Positions 1-12,394 are shown, numbered from the stretch's first letter. The stretch: DNA of 64,000 nucleotides from Turritopsis dohrnii (GCA_027922465.2 BQMF02000038.1:372001-436000); one strand, 5' to 3'. Program-made: numbers and translations. Notes: generated from the letters alone by a model not told the origin.

Positions 1-917
1 GACTGTTCGAAAAAGACAAACAATTTTCCTTAGCCTTCAACTCCGAATCCAAAAGCTCCATAAATCTTTCCAAATTCCAAGTATCGCCACCAAAACCTCT
101 AGAAATAGTGACGAGCATCTCCTCAGGAAGCTTATCCTTCAAAAGGGAGATCAACAAACATCCGTATGTCTTCGTTTCTACATCCAATGAAGCAAGATTT
201 CTCAAACACGTCTCAACATCATTGTACAACTTCCTCAAACCCTCTACATTTTCAATACTTTTTACTTTCTTAATCTTAATGAGTTTGTCCATATGTGCCG
301 AAATTAACACCTGGGGGTTGCCAAACCTATTCCTCAATAATTTGATTGCTTGATGATAATTCTCAGATGACAAGGTCAGCCCTTTGACACATGACAAAGC
401 CTTACCAGAAAGAAAACGTAATAGATAGTTAAACTTATCGACATCAGGGACGCGATCATTACAATTCACAGAAAGATTAAACCTATCCCAAAAACCTTGC
501 CACTCCAAAGGTTCACCTGAAAAAGTAGAAATCTCTAACTTAGGGAAGTTTGCACTTATCGCTCATTGAATTTCCATTCGAAAAACCTGTTTCACTCGAT
601 ATCTCGTGTACACTCTTATTCAACCTCAACTCACTCAACCTTATTGTAATCGTCGCAAACAAATCGTGTAAGGGCTCCACAAACTCGAGACTTTCCTCTA
701 CATCCTTCTCTACATATTCTTCGTCTATCTCATTTTGAATATCTTCATCGAGCGCTTTCAACTCCTCACTCTTTCTACTCAAACTACTTTCGAAACTTAG
801 TAACTTTGCTTCAGTTACACTTTCGCCGTCTAGATAATCACTTGCCTTGGATAAAACTTTGTTAAATTGCGTGCGCAAACCTTTTCGCTTGTTGATTTCC
901 CTATTGGTTGCTGCCAT
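1..917 (-). pseudogene. BEL/Pao retrotransposon gag, N-terminal part, frameshifted and cut by the window edge
   Basis: The frame opens at the Met at 917 (MAATNREINKRKGLRTQF) and gives a charged helical N-terminus. Near 540-560 it hits a stop after CKLP, but the adjacent frame continues with PKLEISTFSGEPLEW and later LPEEMLVTISRGFGGDTW. These are the hallmarks of the DUF1759 gag region of BEL/Pao elements. A one-base slip around 545-555 therefore breaks gag. The rest of the polyprotein (protease, RT, RNase H, integrase) would lie left of base 1. A primer-binding site and a tandem repeat upstream at 1295-1447 fit a 5' leader on the same strand. The family assignment rests on recalled motif patterns. 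The frameshift could be real decay or an assembly error. Confidence 0.8.
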
Positions 918-1294
918 TACTTTAAAACAAAAAGACAACAGAAACAAAAAACAACAACTTCTCACTTAAAAAATTAGCAAAAAAAATTTTGAGAAACTAC
1001 TCGTGCTCTGTACGAATCCGAAGAGAACAAAGGAAATCAACTCAAAAATGTGTCAAAAAAACTTCACTAACAAAGAACCAACTTCTATGAAGAAACATGT
1101 GCTTTTAAAAATTAAATAGAGAGTAAAAAAAAAAATCAATCTCTCGCAAAATCGAAAAGAAAAATCAATCAATCTAAGAGGATTCAACGCCAACTCACGA
1201 ACAGAAAAATTTCAGAAAAATACTTTCATACCCATACACCATTAAAATTTCAGATGTCCTCGTCTTTTTTAGAATGCGGTAACATGGAATGTTT

Positions 1295-1398
1295 CAGCTA
1301 AATAGCGACTCAGGAAAAATCAGCTAAACAGCGACTCAGGAAAAATCTGCTAAATAGCGACTCAGGAAAAATCAGCTAAACAGCAACTCAGGAAAGTT
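1295..1398. repeat. 26-bp tandem repeat, four copies, in the BEL/Pao leader
   Basis: Four consecutive 26-base units (starts at 1295, 1321, 1347 and 1373) share the core GCTAAATAGCGACTCAGGAA with one or two changes each. They lie between the gag start and the primer-binding site, so they are part of the untranslated leader of the retrotransposon. Confidence 0.9.
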
Positions 1399-1430
1399 CG
1401 GCTAACGTAATAAAACTTTGTATCTTCGCG

Positions 1431-1447
1431 TCCCTCATCGGGCGCCA
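1431..1447 (-). other. Putative tRNA primer-binding site of the BEL/Pao element
   Basis: The minus strand reads TGGCGCCCGATGAGGGA. The TGGCGCC opening is typical of retroelement primer-binding sites, and it sits 5' of gag on the same strand. The 5' LTR should therefore begin just above 1447 and extend rightward. I could not find its outer boundary, because no second LTR is in the window for comparison. Confidence 0.55.
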
Positions 1448-2724
1448 TTTAAACTTTCTCGAACATGAAAAAGGGACAGGAGGAAAACAACGTGGACACG
1501 AAGAATTACACGAACGTCACATAGCATGTTATCTTGTCCCAGTCCAAGAAGGAAGAGGGCGAACAGACACGTGCTCGCCGATATATACATAAAAGAGACT
1601 GGGAACTAGTTAAATAAAAAATGGTAGATACAATAACAAAATATGGTAAAGTGATATAAAAGTAAAACAAAAGAAATTTATATTTCGGACAAATGCTTTT
1701 CAAAAATGGGGACGTTTAGCAGCCCATCGCTCTGTAGTACAGTGACTAAGGAGGCCCCACGATAGTTGAGGCCGACGGGCAAAGAAATCTTTTGAGATAT
1801 TAGGGGTGTCCATTGGCTTAAAACATGCTCTAAAAGTTCTGAGTTGATTAATAATCGAGTGATCAATTTATAATTATTTCTGATTATTTGTCCTTTTGTT
1901 GATTGATACTGTAACAGAGAGGCAAACTTCGAGTCTAATTTAGGAGGCAATGCGATGGTTCCCCTGATTTTAAAGACCCACTTAAACAGACAAAACCTAG
2001 ATAAAACATTTTCCAAGTTTGCAATTCAAAGTTAAGAATCATAGAGTTTATTAATCAAATAAAAGCGTAAAAAAAATGGTACAAATAAAATGATTAAAGT
2101 CGTGGAAAAAAAACTAAAGGGCTAGTTATTAAACCAAGTCAAAATTTACCAAAATTATTATATCTTTTTTTCCGCGCACCTACAAACTCATTTCCCACCT
2201 CATTCACATCAAGTTTGTCAGTTAAATCTTTATGTATGTGCAACAACTTTAAAATTTCCGTTTCCAACATCATGAAACACACTGTATGGATTAAATTATA
2301 CTTTTCCACCAAGATTTTGATAATTACCTGTAATTTTGGTAAAATCATTAGTGCTACACATGGAGGCAATAAAAAATTTAATACACCGTTATTAGTAGGT
2401 GGCTGTTTCATGGAAATTTTCAGCGTTCTGTTTCTTATTCAGATACCCTGTATACTGCAAAAGTAAAAATTGAAGATGAAAACATAACATAAAATAAAAA
2501 GAAATGGACGTTGTATATACAACTATATACAACTTAATGGAACTAAAAATGAAGTGAAAAATAAAAAGGTTTGCCAATCAAATATACTTGCTTTCAAACC
2601 CACACATTCTTGGCATAACGTTTTGGAGAAGTGTTTTATGGAAAGCGGGAATGAAAGGATAAAGGCTATTAGGAACCAGTAGCTTTTCTTTAATGGTACC
2701 CAATGAACACTGAAATTCTCCTAG
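1448..2724. other. Probable LTR-containing stretch; no gene recognised
   Basis: This stretch should contain the 5' LTR of the element above, but no LTR edge or target duplication is visible. Open frames at 1678-2016 (minus) and 2139-2411 (minus) match nothing I recognise and have ordinary AT-rich composition. Confidence 0.4.
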
Positions 2725-2941
2725 CAAATGATTCGATGATTCCCTTCCATCAATACGCCCTTTGACTGTCTTTCCTGACTGCCAAAATTAATGGTTCTTT
2801 CAGCCCATTGTGTTTGATATCATCTTGCAGTCTTTCCAGATGCCCATCATGGTTTTTTTTCCTGTTAAATTCGATGTAATTTTGCAACACTGGCAATCTT
2901 AAAGTTGTACATTCTATTTGGAGAATAATTTGATACAACAT
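2725..2941 (-). pseudogene. ParB/sulfiredoxin-like domain fragment, broken
   Basis: The minus-strand frame reads LPVLQNYIEFNRKKNHDG, then LERLQDDIKHNGLKEPLIL and RKDSQRAY, and stops at 2750. After a one-base slip the next frame reads LMEGNHRIIC. A helix ending NGL-x-EPLIL followed by EGNHR is the pattern of the ParB-like fold: the region between the first strand and the GxxR nucleotide-binding motif. No flanking exon, start codon or partner gene could be tied to it. It could be an exon of a decayed host gene or of a transposon. The fold call is from motif shape only. Confidence 0.45.
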
Positions 2942-3840
2942 CTAATTTTTGTGTTAGTTTCCGGTCATCAACATTTTCCCTTACAGAAACACTTAGCCTA
3001 TTCCTTGTCAGTAAAAAAATTCGGTTAAAATGGTAGTCGACAAAAATAAAAAGTCGGCAAAAAAAATTAGTCACTTGGACAAAATTTAGTCACTTTTTGT
3101 CGACAAATTTCCAAGACAAAAAATGACAAAGAAAGTTTGGATAATTTAAAATATTAAATTTTTAAGAAATAAAATGCAACACCAAAAAGAAAGGTTAGGT
3201 AAATTAGGTTAATTAGTCAATTTCAATAACAGTTTTTTTTTCTTCATTTATGTACTTTCGTTATGTTGTTCTTCTTGACCTTCCTTTTGTTCTTGTTCAG
3301 TTTATGTTTGTCCTGGCTGCACTTGTTTTTCTTCATTAAATTTGATTTCAATTACATTTTCATCGCGTCACTGTCTTCGTCTTCGCATTCACCTTCTTTC
3401 ATCCGTGTATACTTGTAATCATACCAAGATACTTGCAAATTCTTTCATTTGATTCAATATGTTTTCATTATTTACAGAAAGTGTCAGAAGTAGCGGTACC
3501 TCCAGTCCGCACGGATAGGGGAAGTCTTGTAATTGGTAGACACTAAATCTCCAGATACTTCACCTCCTTCCCTTATGAAAAAATAGCAGTGACTTTTAAG
3601 ATTTCTCTTGATAAGCACCTGATAAGAATTGGGAACACAGAGAAGAAAAACCGGCAAAAAGTAGTTTGGCAAGTAGTTTTGGAAAGAAAAAGTCACCTAG
3701 CCAAAGTTTAATCACTTTTAGCTGACCTTTTTTTACCGATAAGGTATGTGCTTTTCATAGTTGCTAAACGTTAAAACTTATACCCAGGAAATCAATAAAT
3801 ACATCACATCATATTTTTACATTTTTTTCCCGTGTTTCCT
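2942..3840. other. AT-rich DNA, no feature recognised
   Basis: Open frames here are short and show no family resemblance. The sequence runs directly into the minisatellite array at 3841. Confidence 0.5.
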
Positions 3841-5236
3841 TAAGTGAAAACACCCATGTGCTAAAGTGGAAACAGCCATGTGTTAAAGTGGAAACAGCCA
3901 TAAAGTGGAAACAGCCATGAGTTAAAGTGGAAACATCCATGCGATAAAGTGGAAATAGCCATTTGTTAAAGTGGAAACAGCCTTGTGCTAAAGTGGAAAC
4001 ATCCATGCGATAAAGTGGAAACAGTCTTGTGTTAAAGTGGAAACAGCCGTGAGTTAAAGTGGAAACAGTCTTGCGTTAAAGTGGAAACGGCCATGTGTTA
4101 AAGTGGAAACAGCCATAAAGTAGAAACAGCATTGTGTTAAAGTGGAAACAGCCGTGAGTTAAAGTGGAAACTGCCATGTGTCAAAGTGGAAACAACCTTG
4201 CGTTAAAGTAAAAACAGCCTTGAGTTAAGTGGAAACTGGCGTGTGCTCAAGTGGAAACAGCCATGTGTTAAAGTGGAAACAGCCGTGTTTAAGTTGGAAA
4301 CAACCATGTGCAAAAGTGGAAACAGCCATGTGTTAAAGTGGAAACAGCCTTGTGCTAAAATGGGAACATCCATGCGATAAAGTGGAAACAGTCTTGTGTT
4401 CAAGTGGAAATAGCCGTGAGTTAAAGTGGAAACAGCCTTGCGTTAAAGTGGAAACGGCCATGTGTTAAAGTGGAAACAGCCGTGAGTTAAAGTGGAAACA
4501 GCCATGCGTTAAAGTGGAAACAACCTTGCGTTAAAGTAAAAACAGCCTTGAGTTAAGTGGAAACAGCCATGTGTTAAAGTGGAAACAGCCGTGTTTAAGT
4601 TGGAAACAGCCATGTGCTAAAGTGGAAACAGCCATGAGTTAAAGTGGAAACAGTCGTGAGTTAAAGTGGAAACAACCATGTGTTAAAGTGGAAACAGCCT
4701 TGTGCTAAAATGTGAACATCCATGCAATAAAGTGGAAACAGTCTTGTGTTAAAGCGGAAACAGCCGTGAGTTAAAGTGGAAACAGCCTTGCGTTAAAGTG
4801 GAAACAGCCTTGCGTTAAAGTGGAAACGGCCATTTGTTAATGTGGAAACAGCCGTGAGTTAAAGTGGAAACAGCCATGCGTTAAAGTGGAAACGGCCATG
4901 TGCTAAAGTAGAAACAGCCATAAAGTAGAAACAGCATTGTGTTAAAGTGGAAACAGCCGTGAGTTAAAGTGGAAACTGCCATGTGTCAAAGTGGAAACAA
5001 CCTTGCGTTAAAGTAAAAACAGCCTTGAGTTAAGTGGAAACTGGCGTGTGCTCAAGTAGAAACACCCATGTGTTAAAGTGGAAACAGTCGTGAGTTAAAG
5101 TGAAAACAGCCATGAGTTAAAGTGGAAACAGCCATGTGTTAAAGTGGAAACAGCCATAAAGTGGAAACAGCATTGTGTTAAAGTGGAAACATCCATGTGT
5201 TAAAGTGGGAACAGCCGTGAGTTAAAGTGGAAACTG
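3841..5236. repeat. 22-bp minisatellite array, about 60 units
   Basis: The unit is AAAGTGGAAACAGCCATGTG followed by TT (22 bases). It is repeated head to tail for about 1.4 kb, with scattered 17-base short units (ATAAAGTGGAAACAGCC). The CATGTGTT segment varies (CGTGAG, CTTGCG, CATGCG) while AAAGTGGAAACA is nearly constant. Higher-order blocks recur: for example the variant series near 4170-4260 reappears near 4970-5050. The period is not a multiple of three, so the short open frames across it are not coding. Confidence 0.97.
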
Positions 5237-5486
5237 TTAAAGTTATTTTGCACAGAGAACTTTTTCTATTCTAACATAGAACTTCTTCTAGTAAAACTTA
5301 CACCATGTACAGACTCGTTAAAAACAAGAACGTAAAAAAAAAAGAACTTATAGAAAAAACTAAACAATGCAACACGCTACATGCATAAAAAAGAAATCAA
5401 CGCACTGTCGAGATAGAAAGAGACGTACGTCATACGAGTCACATATGCAGTATAGAAACAATCTTTTGTCTATTATCAACAGAAAC

Positions 5487-5534
5487 ATCCATGCGATAAA
5501 GTGGAAACAGCCTTGTGTTAAAGTGGAAACAGCA
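5487..5534. repeat. Detached two-unit relic of the 22-bp minisatellite
   Basis: Two minisatellite units (CATCCATGCGATAAAGTGG and the following unit) sit about 250 bases beyond the main array, separated by unrelated sequence. Confidence 0.85.
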
Positions 5535-5639
5535 GTGAACGGTTTTGGAAGTGTTTCTGTTGAGAGGACTACTCAAAAAACAATAAAATTTAAGTGGTAA
5601 AACATGTTTCTAAATTAACTGAATTTCCTTTCTAAATAC

Positions 5640-6899
5640 TTTTTCTATTAACTGCAATTTACTTGTCGGACGGACAAATCGATACTTAAGGCTATATAAA
5701 AAACAGCACGTTTATGATACAATATGAAGGAAACGTTTTTCGAAAGTATACTAGAATAGACTTTACAAAATTCCAAAACATGATTTCTACAAGGATGATA
5801 GTCAACAAATATTGAAACAAACAGTTATCGAAGTAACAAACCCCTACACATATTTGCCTAATCATATTCATATTAGATTTTGATAAATTGATTTAAATTT
5901 CCCTGTTTTTCCAAACTAATTTTTACCAGCTGCAACAGAGGAGATTATTTTTTCTATAAAACATACACAGCATATGATTTCTTTATAACGATAAAACGTT
6001 ATAACAGTAATGACTAAAAAATATAACGTTACCATAACGATATTATCGTTTCAGTGAAAAAGTTATAACGCGTTATTTGAGTAAGGTAATAATGTTATAG
6101 AACAAACCATAAATATCGTTATTTCTTTTGTTCTACTTCTTTTGTTTTCGTTTTATCGTTTGTTATATAAATCCCCTGAACGGTCACATATGAAATCAAT
6201 TGAAAATGAAATCAATGGAAAAGTAAAGAGAATTGGTTCAAAACAGAATAGATATTCTTGCAGCTATTTATTATCTAAAGGGTAATCTCATTTTGTGTAG
6301 AAGGGTATTAGCAATTTAACCATAAAAAAAATAGTTCAAATAATCCCATTGGTAATATAGATTGAGTTCACAAACTATGTTTATGCACTTCTCCACAAGT
6401 TGTGACTACCCTCTAGATTCGTCGCTGCGTAGGGCAGTAATTTCTTTGAAGACATTCTCCTTTTAACGAAAACCTTTTAGAAACAAGGGTTTATGTGATA
6501 CCCTTGATATATCATACAACTACTATAACGCAATTCTATAGTTCATTGCATTTGAATCAGCTGTGAAAATATCAATTTCCTTCTGAAGCCCTTTCAACGT
6601 TTTTTTTGCTTTCACGATTCAACTGAGTCATTTGTAATAAATGTCGTAAAATGAAACGTGAACGAAAATAACATCTTTTATTCATTTGGCACTAATTATT
6701 CTTTGGTTGAATTACTAATTCTTCATTTATCATCACAATGCATCGATATCAAAATACTGCAAGATATGATTATTGAAATATCTTACTGGGAAAACAAAAG
6801 AGTTTGACAAACGAAACTGATCATCTAAGTGAGACAATACAGAGCACTTCAGCAAATCGCATAGCCAGTAATTATGGAACTGCATGATGATAATTCTAA
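5640..6899. other. Intergenic DNA with one dispersed-repeat copy and an AACGTTAT-rich patch
   Basis: No gene is seen. Bases 5665-5833 are one copy of a dispersed repeat listed separately. Bases 5985-6150 are dense in short palindromic words such as TATAACGTTA and AACGATAT. The rest is plain AT-rich sequence. Confidence 0.5.
5665..5833 (+). repeat. Dispersed repeat, copy 1 (partner at 60152-60306)
   Basis: This segment begins near GGACAAATCGATACTTAAGG and runs through AAACGTTTTTCGAAAGTAT to GAAACAAACAGTTATCG. It matches 60152-60306 almost base for base, with small indels. The match covers about 155 bases and stops abruptly on both sides, as expected of copies of one transposable element. Confidence 0.8.
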
Positions 6900-7331
6900 G
6901 GGGCTGTTTATATGGAAGCGGAGCCAGCCCGTTTGCAGGGCTAGCCCTCTAGCCGGGCTGGAAATTTTTTCTGTTTATTTGAAGCGGGCTGGCCCTGCAA
7001 ACGGGCTGACCTCTTTTTCATGCAAACCAAGCGGGAAAATTTAAGCGTCAGAAAGAAAAATTTGCAAATTTTAACCCAATCAAAATCTGTGTATTTGTAA
7101 CGAGGCTAGCCCGTTTGCCGGGCTGGCTCACCTGAGACTGTTTACATGGGATTTTTTTCAGCCCGCTTGCCGAGATCTCGAGTAAAATAGCCGAGATCTC
7201 GGCAAGCGGGCTAGCCCTCCTGTTCATATAAACAAAATTCTTAATTACTTTTAAATTACCATGAAGGCGAGATCTCGGCTAAAGGGCTAGCCCTGCAAAC
7301 GAGCTGGCTCGGCTTCCATATAAACAGCACC
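6900..7331. mobile_element. 432-bp non-autonomous TIR element with TAA duplication (PIF/Harbinger-like MITE)
   Basis: The ends are inverted repeats of about 60 bases, beginning GGGGCTGTTTATATGGAAGC at the left and, on the other strand, GGTGCTGTTTATATGG at the right. TAA flanks both sides (6897-6899 and 7332-7334). The interior is GC-rich against its surroundings and contains a second inverted pair around CGAGATCTCGG (7135-7240), as if a related element were nested in it. The TAA duplication fits PIF/Harbinger. There is no coding capacity, so transposase would be supplied elsewhere. Confidence 0.85.
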
Positions 7332-7910
7332 TAAAAGACATTGTCCTCTTCAATAAGGGGAACTGCCACTTTATAGGATGGTCTGAGATTCGATGTTATT
7401 TAAACGTGTGGTTGATTAACTTCCGGATGTCACTGTGTTCAAACGTTTTATGTTCTTTGTATTTTTAAAACAAAACGATCGATACAAATTTTAACGTAAA
7501 AAACAAAAACAACAGCATGTTTTGTCAACGTTTAGGGTGAAGACACCCATTCTCAAGACAAGTTTTTTTTACAGAATGCACAAAGTATATATACAATTTT
7601 GTTTTTCAACTAATTAATACATAACTGTTCTTCAATTAAATAAATACAAAGGTGCTGATCGTATGTTATTGTTTAACTAAACTAAACTAAACTTTGTATT
7701 TTACAGTTATAAAGTTTATTCCGTACGCGTCTTATATTTGTCATTGTATTTCTACAGTTTGATAATCCTTCTTGCATTTTGGTGATATCTTCAGAAACTA
7801 ACTTGTCAGCAAGTCAATTAAACATCACATTTGAATCATGTCAGAGTGTTTTTAGAAGAGAAATAACATAGTCAGGTAAACAAGATTTACTCCTACATTT
7901 GTTAAGTTTT
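7332..7910. other. Intergenic and 3' flank of the first PAN/fibrinogen-like gene
   Basis: No open frame of note is seen. The stretch probably includes the 3' untranslated region of the minus-strand gene that ends at 7911. Confidence 0.5.
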
Positions 7911-9932
7911 CTAGCGTATAAAATACTTCCATACTCCTCCCTTATGGATTGAAAGAAAGTCATCGCACTCGTATCTGAAAGAGTTCATAGACCCTCCCAG
8001 ACTATAATGTTGTGCTATAGTGCTGTAGAAAGGAAATACCAGTATCTTTATTTGATAACCACCATAATCAAGTGGATCAACTGCATTCCATTCTCTCCTT
8101 GACCACCTTCGGCAATCACGTGACAATAAGGAATCATCGTCTGGTAGTAGAGAATAACTACCACATGCATCAGGTTTAACGGTTGTTTTCAAAGTGAAAT
8201 AATCCACAACTGCATTACCAGTGTTATTCAAGTTTGTCATAATGTCGATCGTTCGATTAACTGATGGTTTGTGGCAGTAGAATCGTACTTGCTGAAAACC
8301 AATCAGCTTTTCCAACTCAATCAATCCATTAGCAGTCAACGCAAAATTCTCTGAAATAGCCTTTGTTATTTGTGTTGGATCGTCGTTGATGAATGTAAGC
8401 AAGTCCGGATAAGATGAGTCTGTTGTAACTACATTTGATATAAGCGTCCATCCCCCTATAAGCAAGTTAAGCATATATTTCAAAGAAAATGGAAAATGAA
8501 ATTGTACATTGTTTTCATTTAGGGCTCAATACATAGCTGGGTTCAATTATCCAAATCAATTGTGACTAGCATCTATTTTTTTGTGGATACCGGTTAGAAA
8601 AACTGTCATTTTCCTTCATCCGTTATCAGTCGTTGAAATTTATAAGGGAAGAGTTGAGTTATTAACAACACAAATGTAAAAATTGCCAGTCACCAAACAA
8701 ACATTTCAAACTGTGGAACAAAACTTTTGTTCACGATTTTAGTCACACCTTTGATGCCAGAGGGAATCAGAGTCCTAATGTCATTCAGTCAAATGCCATC
8801 AAATGAAAAGAATGTACAAAAAAGCACTGGTTACCTCTATCTGTTTCCATATCACAAAACACCTTCACACGAGTATCATTGACATTGATCCAGTAATAGC
8901 CAGAACTGAAAACTTTCTTTTTCGAAGAGTCTTTCAAATGCTTGCATGAAATTGGTAAAGGATCTGTCGAAAGAAATTCCTTAAGTTTGTCTGTGTTTTG
9001 ACCACATGTGCTCATATAACCTTTATTTCTTGATCGTTTTAGGCACGTATTGCCAACAGAAGCTTTATTACTCTCACATAGTTTTCCAGCCTAAAAACAG
9101 GTTATCATGAAATTTAATTCAATATGCCTTAATGAATTGTCATAAAAGTCACGAGGAAGCCAAAAGAAATCATTTTTCTACTGCTTGTTTGTGGACTAGT
9201 TTTATTATTTCATCATCTTCAAGTAAACTTAGCTACTAAGACACTCTAAACCTGCCTTTGTTCCATTGTTTTGCTTATAATTATGTCAAGTGATTAAAGG
9301 GTTTGATTTTTTTTCCGAAAATTTTTATTGCAAAGCTTTTATAGGTTTTGCATCTTTAAAGGACACATATTGATAGCAGAAAAATATTTTTCTAAAATTT
9401 ATATATCCTTTTAAAAATTTCAGAATAATAATAACAATTACAAATAATAATAATAATAACTCTCCGAATAATCTTTTTTCAGGGCTGCCCTTCAAAGACA
9501 AAGAAATGATGATTTGTTTTCCTCGATTATTTTGTGATTTGAATATTTGTCAACTGCTCAAGTTAAGACTATCATACTAAAGAACTGTTAACCTACCTTT
9601 ACTCCAGTGCTCTGCTCATAATATGTCCACAATTCGTCTTTTTCAAGATCTGCGTCTTCACCCACAGCCTTTGTATGAAGCAAACAGATTTTCTTTACTA
9701 AGGACACACTGTAAGTTTTGCAAACATCATGTTGAATACACAGCATAGCACAAGTGAATACTTCATTAACATTTGGTATTATGAGAGAAGTGGTATTAAA
9801 CAACTTGTATCCACTGAATGTTACATCAAATTCTCCACTGTATTTGCTGCAAGTTTTATTTCTGAAGCTTTCAGTATTTGTTAAAAAAACTTCCCAAAAT
9901 ATAATGCAAAATATCATTGTCAAATATGACAT
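7911..9932 (-). CDS. Secreted PAN/apple plus fibrinogen-like protein, paralogue A (3 exons)
   Basis: Exons on the minus strand are 9597-9932, 8835-9090 and 7911-8455 (1137 nt, 378 aa). All junctions are GT-AG and the phases fit (0, then 1). Exon 1 starts at MSYLTMIFC, a hydrophobic signal peptide, followed by a PAN/apple-like module (CAMLCIQHDVCKTY, CLLHTKA). Exon 2 carries several cysteines and PISCKHLKDSS, then SGYYWI and VFCDMETDRG. Exon 3 opens with GGWTL, which completes the fibrinogen-type motif CDMETD-x-GGWTL across the splice site, then diverges from classical fibrinogen. Similar cnidarian proteins are secreted and often annotated as skeletal-matrix or fibrinogen-related proteins. An adhesive or recognition role is inference only. 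Paralogue B lies 3 kb upstream in the same orientation. Confidence 0.85.
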
Positions 9933-11089
9933 TTTTAACTTGGTTAATGTTTGTATAATGTTTCGTGTACTATGATCCCTTTTCTTATTTTCGAAATTTG
10001 TTTCTGAATCGCATAAAGTTTAAAACATCCCTTGAAAATGTCTTTCAATTATGTAAAATTTGCATTGGTTACGATGTATTAAGCAAAAAATGTTCATTGT
10101 TCTTGTGAAGTCGACTTAAATAAAATCTGTGGTTTTTAACGCAAATCAACCAAATTCAAACATTGAAAGGGCATTTAACTGACGTGAATGCTCACTGTGA
10201 AAACTATTGCTGAAAGTACTCATGTTCAGAGCAAAAACAAGTTTACAAACAAATATCAAATCCATAAGAGGATATCTCAAAAGATCCCAGAAAGCGTAAT
10301 TTGGTATTCTCGTTTCCCTTTTGGACATCTCTTTAAATATCTGCCATATACATTTTCTTCATTATCTATTCCGATTTAAGATATTGATGCAAATCGATCA
10401 TTCTTTTTTTATGACGTGGTTTTGAAGTTAGCAAACGCATGTCAATTCCTACCGTTGTCATCAAGGCCTTGATATAGAGCGTCAATAATACAAGATGTGT
10501 TCAAAAAGTTCAATAGAAGCCAGTTTCTCTGAACGTTTGAAGGATTCATTTGTTGTTAACTGCTGCGTCAAGGAGTTATTTTCCTTATGAACTATGACTG
10601 ATTCTGTATAATAACTTGGTATTGTACCCAGTGCCTTTGGAATTGATAGGACCTTAAAAGCATGACCACTCTTTCCGCCATCTCGTATAGTCACTATTTG
10701 ATTTAATATACAGTATGATTTAGTAATATCAGATCGTAAAAACAAAGGGAAACTTGTTTATATAGGCATAATTGTGTTTATAGAGACATTCAGGAATGAT
10801 CAATTCTTTTAAGGCCAGCAAGACAACTTTACCCACATTTTGACAACGTTGTTATTGTTCATGTATTTTTAGGCATTGAAATTACCAAATTCTTAAAATT
10901 GTAAAATCAGGTACCGAATTTCCTTTAATTAGTGTCCATGGGCCTTTAAGCACTAAACAAGTATTTCTTTAGCCATTGATGACTTTATGTTTTTATGAAA
11001 GCATTATTTCACGAGGATATCTTACAAAGTTCTTGCGATTCTTTTGTATCATGATAATAACCATCGTAAATATTATCACAAATATTACC
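9933..11089. other. Spacer upstream of paralogue A; no gene recognised
   Basis: It should contain the promoter of the minus-strand gene starting at 9932. Two minus-strand open frames (10146-10328 and 10482-10745) show no recognisable motif and no clear splice context. Confidence 0.45.
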
Positions 11090-11663
11090 TAAACGGAAGA
11101 AATTGTTTGCGGAATAGATCTTTGCGGATGACTACCGCAAAGAGATTTTGCAGGATTAAATTTTGTGGATGCAAGAAATTTAATAAAATCGAAAGTCGGG
11201 AAACACGTAGTTTAGTACCTGGGTATATACAAACTTTAGTTGGAATGGAAATAGCAGATTTACGGAGTAATATCTACTTTTCATCAAATAAAATATCAAA
11301 AAAGAATACTAAGCTGTAACCAACAGATAATGTGGCTGAGTCTTATCTTTGTTCAGAGGAGGTCAATGTAACACCAGCAACTGAGAATATGACTTAGTCT
11401 TGGTCTACTTCCCATGAAGGAAAAGAACAAAAAACAATAAAGAAAAACTGTGATACCTTTCAGTTGTATGCAAAGCAAAGTGAAACATCAATTCTTTATA
11501 GGTGAAAAATTTCGAAAATTTTCGGATTAAATTTTTGCGGATGAAAAATTTCGAAAATTTTGCATAATTTATTTTTGCGGATGACCAATATTCATTTTTG
11601 CGGAATATAGTAATCCGCAAAAAAGGTTTCCGTCCAAATTTTTTCCGCAAACAACTTCTTCCC
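11090..11663. mobile_element. TIR repeat rich in TTTGCGG motifs
   Basis: The left end (ACGGAAGAAATTGTTTGCGG) is the reverse complement of the right end (TCCGCAAACAACTTCTTCCC). The inside repeats TTTTTGCGGAT and TTTCGAAAATTTT many times, on both strands. The right end abuts the TTA duplication of the next MITE. A second, degraded member with the same AGGAAGAAATTGTTT end lies at 23703. No transposase is encoded. Confidence 0.65.
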
Positions 11664-11666
11664 TTA

Positions 11667-12017
11667 AGCCTGATTTCCACTCAGGATAATTTCAATTGGA
11701 ACGGACCGGATCGATTTTTGATCTGTTCCGATCCGGAGAGCAATTTCCTTTCATTCGCGCAGACGGAAACTGTGTTTCGCTGATGTGGCTAGCCTCTTGA
11801 ATAATAATAATAAATGATAGAAAAAGCCCAATTCTCATTGGTTAAAAAATTTTGATCCGTGGACCGGATCGAAAAAAGTTGAACTTTTTTCAACTTTTTC
11901 CTGGACTGAAATGGATCGAAACGGATCGCAAAACTTTAATTAATACGCATGCGCAGATCAAAAATCGACCCGGTCCGTTCCAATCCAATTGAAATTATCC
12001 TGAGTGGAAATCAGGCT
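11667..12017. mobile_element. 351-bp TIR element with TTA duplication (PIF/Harbinger-like MITE)
   Basis: The termini are AGCCTGATTTCCACTCAGG and its reverse complement, extending inward for nearly 60 bases (ATAATTTCAATTGGAACGGA, then GATCGATTTTTGATC). TTA flanks both ends (11664-11666 and 12018-12020). The interior repeats GGATCG-type words. There is no open frame of note. The TTA duplication is characteristic of PIF/Harbinger. Confidence 0.9.
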
Positions 12018-12394
12018 TTAAAGTATCAAAAATCATCGAAAAAATGACATGTACCAATGAGCAGTAATTTTTCTTCAATATTATTTATTCCTGATATATC
12101 TTCAAGCTGCATTTCTAATCTAAAAATTCTATTATGACCGCCTGATAGACAGCCAGTTTATCTAAAATACATACATCTAAACACTAACGGCCAATATTTC
12201 ATACTGAAATACAAAAATGTATTTAAAAAAAGTTAGTAAATAAGTAACTGGCAGTTTTTAGTCCTTGGGTTTCAATCGGAACGGTTGCGCTTCCACCCAC
12301 CGACTTCAACTCGTATTTCACTTACCGCCAAAGATACATATAGCATTGCTCTTACTTGCCCCAACGTCAGTGTGCAGTCAGTCGATGGCTCTTA

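Noticed and set aside
3809..4403. Minus-strand open frames with repeated VSTLTHGCFHF-type peptide
   Set aside because: They are translations of the 22-bp minisatellite, whose period shifts frame; not genes.
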